DNA of 11,241 nucleotides. Origin: an uncultured Treponema sp. GTDB lineage: Bacteria > Spirochaetota > Spirochaetia > Treponematales > Treponemataceae. The stretch lies in the NCBI GenBank assembly GCA_937893155.1, contig CALBGU010000057.1, positions 1 to 11,241 of the forward strand, read 5' to 3'. Below are positions 1-5,301 of this stretch, piece after piece. The notes below the pieces were generated by a model. That model searched no databases, had not been told where the DNA came from, and saw only the letters and a list, made by a program, of their open reading frames with translations. The position numbers were made by a program, and so were the translations under genes. Numbering within the stretch: position 1 is the first letter of the stretch; the number at the start of each line of letters is the position of its first letter.

Positions 1-372
1 TCTGTAGGGATACTCCGTCATTGAAAGCACCCGGGGATCATTTTCCAATTGTGCCAAAGTCGCGTCATCCGCAAAGGGAAAATCCAGGCCCAGATAATAG
101 CGGATCAGATTCTCGCGTGAGTAGATGTTTACAAGCTCCCGATTGACGCCCATGAAAAGCTCGGTATCCAGCTCCGGGAAGCTGTGGAGCAGATTGCGCT
201 GTTTTCCCACGAGGACAAGCGTACAGTTTTCATCGAAGCCAGGCGTGTTCTCCACCCGGGCAGCCAATACGCTATAAAACGCGCGGGCATTTTCGTATTG
301 CAACTGGAGCTTGAGATAACACATGTTGGCGAAATATACGTTTGCCATCACGATCACTGCAAACGGCAGGGC
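1..372 (-). CDS. GtrII-like membrane glucosyltransferase, C-terminal fragment
   Basis: The reverse strand is open without a stop from base 402 to the left edge. A stop (TAA, 405-403) closes the frame just upstream and no plausible start precedes the conserved part, so this is a fragment. The translation begins with a short hydrophobic stretch (LLALPFAVMANVYF), which looks like the end of a last membrane helix. A soluble tail follows with YENARAFYSVLAARVENTPGF, LVLVGK, and near the edge MTEYPYR. From memory this resembles the C-terminal domain of GtrII-type glucosyltransferases, polytopic enzymes that move glucose from a lipid carrier onto O-antigen or other surface glycans. Probably only about 15-20 residues are lost at the window edge, but all of the multi-helix N-terminal part is missing at the internal joint near 355-375. 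The right boundary is approximate. That the frame codes is fairly sure; the family name is moderate. Confidence 0.55.
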
Positions 373-752
373 GAGAAGCGACGCGGCGGGGTGTGCCTCC
401 TGTTACGGCGAACATTGCGGGCGGCACGTTCCTTACATGGCGCGGCATTCCGATTGTGCCGACCGACAAACTCCTTGTGGACGGGCTTAAAAAGCCGACG
501 AGCAAGAGCGGCAAGACGAACATTTTGCTCGTGCGCTCAGGAGAAGCAAAACGTGGCGTGGTCGGCTTGTATCAGGCGAACCTCAAGAACGAGGCTTCTC
601 GCGGGCTGTCGGTGCGTTTCCGCGGCATTGACGACAAGGGCGTAGCGTCATATTTGCTGTCGCTGTACTGCTCTGCGGCAATTCTTGCGGACGACGCAAT
701 CGCCGTGCTCGAAGATGTTGAAGTGGGTAACTACTATGACTACGGCGAGTGA
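342..752 (+). CDS. Family 2A encapsulin shell protein (SrpI/MMP-I type), C-terminal fragment
   Basis: The family's shell proteins use an HK97-phage-like fold to build about 25-nm protein compartments around a cysteine desulfurase. The homologous part starts at about base 369 (GREATRRGVPP). It continues with FLTWRGIPIVPTDK, KTNILLVRSGE, GVVGLYQANL, GLSVRFRGID and SYLLSLYCSAAILADDAIAVLEDVEV, and ends YYDYGE. These match in order what I recall of Synechococcus SrpI and mycobacterial major membrane protein I. The family is about 300 residues long; only about 127 residues of it are present here. The TTG at 342 is merely the first start-like codon after an in-frame stop at 312-314. The codons between have no encapsulin similarity, and I do not believe it is a true start. 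The end overlaps the desulfurase start by 17 bases, which implies translational coupling in the intact operon. As it stands the gene is truncated and should not form a shell. Confidence 0.85.
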   Translation: MPSRSLQTAGREATRRGVPPVTANIAGGTFLTWRGIPIVPTDKLLVDGLKKPTSKSGKTNILLVRSGEAKRGVVGLYQANLKNEASRGLSVRFRGIDDKGVASYLLSLYCSAAILADDAIAVLEDVEVGNYYDYGE

Positions 753-2394
753 TTTTACGCTGTCGAATGCGGGATTGCCGAGCGAGCGCGAGATAGAAAC
801 ACTTGCGGGCGCATTGTTTGCGGATTTTGACCCCGCAACGTGCGCAAGCGGCATTGACTCTCTTTTGACCAAGGGCGACACTGCCGTAATCGACCGTGCG
901 GCTCAAAAGGCACAGGCTTTTTCTGATTTTGACAGTTATGAGGGCGTGGTGGCTTCGCTGGTGCATGATTATAGTCAAGCGGAGGTGCTTGATTATGGTC
1001 AAGCGGTATCGCATGATTATGGTCAAGCGCCTGCGCTTGATACTCATCAAGCACCATCGCAGGTGTATAGTCCAGCAGTTCTCTCGCAATCGCAAGCAGA
1101 CTCACAAAGTATGCTTTCTACAACGAAATCTGTTGAAAAAGATGAGCACACTTCGCCGAGTTCTGCTCACACACGAATCGGCTCGAAGACGCTGGAGCAA
1201 ATCCGCGCGGATTTTCCGATTTTGAGCGAGCGTGTGAACGGGCATCAGCTTGTGTGGTTCGATAACGGTGCGACGACGCAGCGTCCGCGGCAGGTTATCG
1301 ACCGTCTTGTGCACTATTACGAGCACGAAAACTCCAATGTGCACCGCGGTGTGCATGAACTTGCCGACCGTTCGACCGACGCGATGGAAAAGGCGCGGCA
1401 GACGGTGGCGGATTTTATCGGCGCGCCCAGTGCAGAAAATATCGTTTTTGTGCGCGGCACGACCGAGGCGATTAACCTTGTGGCGAATGCGTACGTCAAG
1501 CAGTATCTTGCTCCCGGCGACGAAATCATCGTCACGCTTTTGGAGCATCACGCGAACATCGTACCGTGGCAACTTATCGCCGCGGAAACGGGTGCTCTCA
1601 TCAAGGTGGCGCCGATTGACGAGAGCGGTCAGATTATCCTTTCTGAATACGAAAAGCTCTTTACGCCTCGCACGAAGTTTGCTTCTGCGACGCAGGTGTC
1701 GAATGCGCTCGGCACGATTACGCCTGTTGCCGAGATGATTCAGATTGCACATCGCCACGGTGTTCCGATTCTTATTGACGGCGCGCAGAGCGTGGCGCAT
1801 ATTCCTGTGAACGTGAGTGCGCTTGATGCGGATTTCTTTGTGTTCAGCGGGCACAAGATTTATGCTCCGACGGGTGTGGGCGTGGTCTACGGCAAAAAGG
1901 AACTGCTGGCGGCGGCGAAACCGTATCAGGGCGGCGGCAATATGATTAAGGACGTTACGTTTGAGCGCACGATTTACAACGAAGCGCCTGCCAAGTTTGA
2001 GGCGGGCACGGCGGCGATTGCGCAGATTGTGGGCTTGGGCGCGGCTTTGGAATACGTCAGCGCAATCGGGATTGCGGACATCGGGCGCTACGAGCACGAA
2101 CTCACGCAGTATGCGATGGGCGAAATGCGCAAAATCCCGGGCTTGCACTTGATTGGCAATGCTGCGGCAAAGGCGGGCGTGCTGTCGTTTGTTTTGGACG
2201 GACACGACATCTTTGAAATCGGCGAGTATCTGAACCGATTCGGCATTGCGGTGCGTTCGGGGCATCATTGCGCGCAGCCTGTTCTGCGGCATTTCGGGCT
2301 TGAAGGCACAGTGCGCCCAACGCTCGCTGTCTACAATTCAACGGACGACATCGACGAAATGGTGAAAGCGCTGTGGAGTTTGAGCGCAAAATAA
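736..2394 (+). CDS. Family 2A encapsulin cargo: SufS-type cysteine desulfurase with N-terminal loading extension
   Basis: This 552-residue PLP enzyme should convert L-cysteine to alanine and hold the sulfur as a persulfide. The catalytic domain starts near residue 153 (LEQIRADFP, then DNGATTQRP at 176). Visible active-site features are HH271-272, D348 and Q351 of DGAQS, the PLP lysine K374 in SGHK, and the persulfide cysteine C512 in RSGHHCAQP, as in the SufS/CsdA class. Ordinary SufS is about 400 residues; here about 150 extra residues precede it. They comprise a predicted helix (LPSEREIETLAGALF, 14-28), an octapeptide repeat (77-116) and a Ser/Gln-rich linker. Such an extension is the established mark of desulfurases packaged in family 2A encapsulins. 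I chose the ATG at 736, inside the end of the shell gene; a TTG at 685 in the same frame would lengthen the overlap. No SufBCD, SufU, rhodanese or serine acetyltransferase gene follows, so a role in general Fe-S assembly is not supported. Confidence 0.95.
   Translation: MTTASDFTLSNAGLPSEREIETLAGALFADFDPATCASGIDSLLTKGDTAVIDRAAQKAQAFSDFDSYEGVVASLVHDYSQAEVLDYGQAVSHDYGQAPALDTHQAPSQVYSPAVLSQSQADSQSMLSTTKSVEKDEHTSPSSAHTRIGSKTLEQIRADFPILSERVNGHQLVWFDNGATTQRPRQVIDRLVHYYEHENSNVHRGVHELADRSTDAMEKARQTVADFIGAPSAENIVFVRGTTEAINLVANAYVKQYLAPGDEIIVTLLEHHANIVPWQLIAAETGALIKVAPIDESGQIILSEYEKLFTPRTKFASATQVSNALGTITPVAEMIQIAHRHGVPILIDGAQSVAHIPVNVSALDADFFVFSGHKIYAPTGVGVVYGKKELLAAAKPYQGGGNMIKDVTFERTIYNEAPAKFEAGTAAIAQIVGLGAALEYVSAIGIADIGRYEHELTQYAMGEMRKIPGLHLIGNAAAKAGVLSFVLDGHDIFEIGEYLNRFGIAVRSGHHCAQPVLRHFGLEGTVRPTLAVYNSTDDIDEMVKALWSLSAK
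964..1083 (+). repeat. In-frame 24-base tandem repeat (octapeptide) in the cargo extension
   Basis: Four clear units of 24 bases (964-987, 988-1011, 1012-1035, 1036-1059) encode HDYSQAEV, LDYGQAVS, HDYGQAPA and LDTHQAPS. A decayed fifth (QVYSPAVL) extends to 1083. The core is D-Y-G-Q-A followed by three variable residues. At the DNA level the core gattatggtcaagcg is nearly constant and more AT-rich than the surrounding coding sequence. The units are contiguous and keep the reading frame, which suggests expansion by slippage in a disordered tether. Confidence 0.9.
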
Positions 2395-2425
2395 GCGCGC
2401 ATCGAAAATCCTTCGGCGACATCGG

Positions 2426-2476
2426 TAATCTCGCAATGCTTGGTGCTGAAAAAGCGCATTGAGTGTTGCGAGATTA
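2426..2476 (+). terminator. Perfect 11-base inverted repeat after the desulfurase gene; possible terminator
   Basis: The arms taatctcgcaa (2426-2436) and ttgcgagatta (2466-2476) are perfectly complementary. The 29-base loop contains a further aatgc/gcatt pairing (2435-2439 with 2456-2460) that could extend the stem with a bulge. It lies 31 bases past the desulfurase stop and before the promoter of the next gene. Only a short T tract (2480-2483) follows, so it is a poor match to a classical intrinsic terminator; it may instead protect the 3' end of the mRNA. Confidence 0.45.
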
Positions 2477-2502
2477 TCATTTTGGAAAAGAAAAATTTGC
2501 GG

Positions 2503-2531
2503 TTGAAAAAAGGAGCGTTTCGTAGGATAAT
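2503..2531 (+). promoter_or_regulatory. Sigma-70-like promoter of the GGDEF gene, predicted leaderless
   Basis: A -35 box TTGAAA (2503-2508), 17 bases, and a -10 box GATAAT (2526-2531) stand directly before the ATG at 2538. The usual spacing places transcription start on the A of the ATG itself. A purine-rich aaggag at 2510-2515 is 22 bases from the ATG, too far to be a normal ribosome binding site and also inside the promoter spacer. See the matching arrangement before 4469. Confidence 0.6.
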
Positions 2532-2537
2532 AAGACT

Positions 2538-4298
2538 ATGGATAATAAAACCGCGGCAACATTTGAAACTTTAGCAGAAACTTTTTTGAGAATCGTCAGA
2601 ATAAATCTTACGACCGAAACGGTTGATATTATCAAAAATGATGTTGACGACTTTTGTTCTTCGTGTTTGTGCGAAAAAAAATCGACAAAATGTCTGCACT
2701 GCTTTGCGAATACAAATAACATTCATCCGTCCGACAAAGAAAATTATCTCAAGCTGACCAATATTGATTATCTGCGGTCTTTTTTTAAGGAAAAAAGCGA
2801 GCCGTGGCGATTTCGCTATCGACGCAAGTCAGGAAACGAGTTTGTGTGGGTGATGATGGAAATCGTGAAAGCCCGCGATTATTCCGACGATGACCAGAAT
2901 GTGCTTTTGTTCGTGCAGAATGTGGATAAAGATTTGTCGAATATTTTTGAAAACGAGCAAAATATTTTGAACTCGCTCAAAACCGAACGAATGTGTATGG
3001 CGATTATCCACGACCTCATTTCTTCGGGGATTTGGCGCATTATCTACGACGAGAACGGCAGGGAAAGCGTGTTTTGGAGTCCTGAGTTTCGGAGAATGCT
3101 CGGTTTTGAAACAGAAGAAGAGTTCCCGAATACGCTTGAAGCGTGGGAATCGCGCTTGCACCCGCTTGACGCTGAACGAGCCAAAAAGGCGTTTTACGGC
3201 ACTTTGAACGATAAAACGGGCAAAAAAATCTACGACATTGAGTACCGTCTTTTGACCAAAAACAAAGGCTATCGCTGGTTTCGCGACGCAGGAGAAGTTT
3301 CGCGCCGTCCTGATGGCTCGCCGTTTATCTATTTGGGCATTTTTATCGACATCACCGAAACCAAAGAAAAAGAGCTTTTGGACAACGAAATCAAGCGCAA
3401 AAATCAAATTGAGCAGCGGCAACTCAATCTTATCAAATCGCTTTCGAGCATTTATTTTACGCTCCACGTCATTGACCTTGAAACCGACGCGGTAACCGAG
3501 TTTGCCTCGAATGAATATATCCGCCAATATGTGAATTCGAGCGAAAATGCGTCTCTGCAAATTGAAATCGCAATGCAAAATTCTGTTGACCCGCGCTATG
3601 TTCCAAAGGCGATTGAATTTACGAACCTGTTGGACATCAAGGAGCGTCTCGGCGATAAAAACACGATTAGCGAAGAGTTTGTGGGAATTCATATCGGCTG
3701 GTTTGAGGCGAGTTTTATCGTGGCGGAGCGCGACAGCGGCGGTGAAATCGCTTCGGTTATTTTTGCCACGCGGAGCATCGACAAGGAAAAACGGCGCGAA
3801 GAAAATCTGCTGCTGCTTTCAAACACCGACGAATTAACGGGGCTGTTCAACCGCCACGCATACGACACGGATTCCAAAAAATATACCGAGCTTCCCGCGG
3901 ATTTGGTTGTGATTTCGATGGATTTGAACGGGCTAAAACGCGTGAATGACGAGCTGGGACACGCGGCGGGCGATGAAATGCTCAAGGCTTCTGCGGAGTG
4001 CATCAAGCGGTATTTTTCCAAAATGGGAAAATGCTACCGAATGGGCGGCGATGAGTTTATGGTGATTGCAAACGTTGAGCCTGCCGCACTTGACGATGTG
4101 TATCGCGATTTTACGGAGGATTTGGCTTCGTTCCGCTCGGGAAAAATCGGCGAGCTTTCCATTTCGTTTGGCTGTGCGTTTGTGTGCGATTACCCGCATT
4201 TGAGCCTTGACGAGCTTTCCAAAGTCGCGGACAAAAAGATGTATCAAGACAAAAATGCGTATTACATAAAATCTGGCAAAGACCGCCGCAGACGCTGA
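2538..4298 (+). CDS. Soluble PAS-GGDEF diguanylate cyclase with N-terminal cysteine cluster
   Basis: This 586-residue cytoplasmic protein, with no membrane segments, should make cyclic di-GMP from two GTP. Residues 1-130 form a PAS-like sensory region (LRIVRINLTTETVDIIK) that contains five cysteines, C40, C43, C45, C52 and C55. A PAS domain of the PAS_3 type covers about 160-275, ending in the typical GIFIDITETKEKE. A charged coiled-coil linker and a third PAS-like region follow (about 295-410). The GGDEF domain starts at about 425 with DELTGLFNRHAY. It has metal-binding D462 in MDLNG, N470 and D479 around NDELGHAAGDE, and an intact active loop G503-G-D-E-F507. The RxxD product-inhibition site expected at 495-498 is KMGK, so feedback at the I-site is probably absent. 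No EAL or HD-GYP domain is present. The signal sensed is unknown; the cysteines may bind a metal. The ATG at 2538 is preceded by a promoter rather than a ribosome binding site. Confidence 0.95.
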   Translation: MDNKTAATFETLAETFLRIVRINLTTETVDIIKNDVDDFCSSCLCEKKSTKCLHCFANTNNIHPSDKENYLKLTNIDYLRSFFKEKSEPWRFRYRRKSGNEFVWVMMEIVKARDYSDDDQNVLLFVQNVDKDLSNIFENEQNILNSLKTERMCMAIIHDLISSGIWRIIYDENGRESVFWSPEFRRMLGFETEEEFPNTLEAWESRLHPLDAERAKKAFYGTLNDKTGKKIYDIEYRLLTKNKGYRWFRDAGEVSRRPDGSPFIYLGIFIDITETKEKELLDNEIKRKNQIEQRQLNLIKSLSSIYFTLHVIDLETDAVTEFASNEYIRQYVNSSENASLQIEIAMQNSVDPRYVPKAIEFTNLLDIKERLGDKNTISEEFVGIHIGWFEASFIVAERDSGGEIASVIFATRSIDKEKRREENLLLLSNTDELTGLFNRHAYDTDSKKYTELPADLVVISMDLNGLKRVNDELGHAAGDEMLKASAECIKRYFSKMGKCYRMGGDEFMVIANVEPAALDDVYRDFTEDLASFRSGKIGELSISFGCAFVCDYPHLSLDELSKVADKKMYQDKNAYYIKSGKDRRRR

Positions 4299-4299
4299 T

Positions 4300-4354
4300 T
4301 CTCCGCTGTTGCAAGGCAAGCATAGCCGAGCATCTCGGAAAAAAAAGGCGGAGA
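4300..4354 (+). other. Possible three-way-junction RNA structure between the GGDEF and PilZ-like genes
   Basis: An outer pairing tctccgc/gcggaga (4300-4306 with 4348-4354) encloses two small hairpins: ttgc-aag-gcaa (4309-4319) and ccgag-cat-ctcgg (4326-4338). A run of eight A follows the second hairpin. It starts two bases after the GGDEF stop. There is no T run on the + strand side, so it is not a normal intrinsic terminator. The remaining gap up to the next promoter (4355-4440) is AT-rich and shows nothing else I can name. Confidence 0.35.
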
Positions 4355-4456
4355 GGGGAGGGGCAAAAATCCGTTGTTGTGGCGTGGTATCGGAATATGA
4401 TAGATTTTCTTTAGGAAGTTTTAATAAAAAAGATGTTCAAATAGTATATCGTGCGC

Positions 4457-4462
4457 TATAAT
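4457..4462 (+). promoter_or_regulatory. -10 box TATAAT six bases before the ATG, predicted leaderless start
   Basis: A perfect TATAAT is followed by AAAACT and then the ATG at 4469, so transcription would start on the A of the ATG. Only a weak -35 candidate (tgttca, 4434-4439) stands 17 bases upstream. No ribosome binding site precedes the ATG. The 15 bases at 4458-4472 match 2527-2541 at 14 positions. Confidence 0.55.
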
Positions 4463-4468
4463 AAAACT

Positions 4469-5284
4469 ATGGCTATATCTGATTTAGAACTTTTTGGACG
4501 GAAAACTTTTTTTATTGCGGCAACTGAGGATTTAATCCCACAAGATTATCTTGCAGGATTTATTGAACAGGGTTTTGAAACGTATCTTATCGGCGCAAAT
4601 GACGCAGAGACGCTTAAACACAAAGTTTCGGCGATTATCAAAATGTTCCCTGATTCCATTCTTTTTTTCAATATCAGCAAGGATATTATTGATTGGAAGC
4701 AGTATTTGGGAACACTGCAAGCGTCGGCTGAAAACGATTTTTTGCTGGGCGTGCTTTTTGAGTTCAAAGATGAATTGTCTGCCGAACACATTCGGAGCGA
4801 TTTCGGCAAAATATGCACGAACGCGCATTTTTTGGCTCTCAAAAACGACAATGCCGATAACTTTTTGGCAATTCAAACCGTACTTTCTGCGCTGAAGGCG
4901 CGCGGGCGCAGAAACAGTGTGCGCGCAGAATGTGATGAGAATAGCAATGTGGATTTTTTGCACAAGGGCGCGCATTATCACGCAACGCTGTTGGACATCA
5001 ACGAAACGAATTTTTCGTGCCACGTTGAAGACATCGAGCCGAATTTTCCGATGTTCGAGCAAATCCACGGCATCACTCTTTTTGTGGACGGTCTGACGCT
5101 GAAAGTGAGTGCCACGCTGATTATGAAGCGTCTGACGAAACAGCAGAAAAAGTGCATTTTTATGTTTATCAAAGATGATGGAACGCCCGATTTGGACGAT
5201 GAAAATGCGGAAAAACTGAGCAAGAAGATTTGCGAAATCGTCTTAAACAAGAATATGGCGCGCATAAACGCTGCAATTTTCTAA
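4469..5284 (+). CDS. Hypothetical protein with degenerate C-terminal PilZ-like domain
   Basis: A 271-residue soluble protein with no signal peptide or membrane helix. Residues 1-140 are an alpha/beta region (LELFGRKTFFIAAT, then KMFPDSILFFNIS) that resembles a receiver-like fold without the phosphorylation residues. Residues 145-235 resemble PilZ, the cyclic di-GMP binding domain. An RxxxR motif is present (R148-N-S-V-R152), followed by a beta-rich segment with DINETN (176-181) where PilZ normally has D/NxSxxG. The Ser and Gly of that second motif are therefore replaced, and ligand binding is uncertain. The location, directly after a diguanylate cyclase gene and 17 bases before a chemoreceptor gene, fits a motility-linked effector, but that is inference. 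I chose the ATG at 4469 over an in-frame GTG at 4451 because the latter lies upstream of and inside the -10 box. Confidence 0.75.
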   Translation: MAISDLELFGRKTFFIAATEDLIPQDYLAGFIEQGFETYLIGANDAETLKHKVSAIIKMFPDSILFFNISKDIIDWKQYLGTLQASAENDFLLGVLFEFKDELSAEHIRSDFGKICTNAHFLALKNDNADNFLAIQTVLSALKARGRRNSVRAECDENSNVDFLHKGAHYHATLLDINETNFSCHVEDIEPNFPMFEQIHGITLFVDGLTLKVSATLIMKRLTKQQKKCIFMFIKDDGTPDLDDENAEKLSKKICEIVLNKNMARINAAIF

Positions 5285-5301
5285 AAAAGAGGTAATACAA
5301 A

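Noticed and set aside
184..645. Forward open frame of 153 codons across the joint
   Set aside because: It runs antisense to the GtrII-like fragment and then out of frame with the encapsulin fragment; low-complexity Arg/Cys-rich translation.
964..1083. CRISPR-like array
   Set aside because: The 24-base units are contiguous, have no spacers and keep an open frame inside a gene; it is a coding tandem repeat.
1102..2292. Long (396-codon) reverse-strand open frame opposite the desulfurase gene
   Set aside because: Arg/His-rich translation with no recognisable motif; it mirrors the codon pattern of the true gene, whose active-site residues are all intact.
736..2394. Housekeeping SufS of the SUF Fe-S assembly operon
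   Set aside because: No SufB, SufC, SufD or SufU gene is adjacent, the protein has a long N-terminal extension, and an encapsulin shell fragment precedes it.
2829..3692. Reverse-strand open frame of 287 codons opposite the GGDEF gene
   Set aside because: Shadow of a gene with clear PAS and GGDEF motifs; no motif or ribosome binding site of its own.
4326..4346. Intrinsic terminator formed by ccgag-cat-ctcgg plus the adjacent homopolymer
   Set aside because: On the + strand the run after the hairpin is A, not T; on the reverse strand the T run precedes the hairpin. Neither direction gives a terminator.
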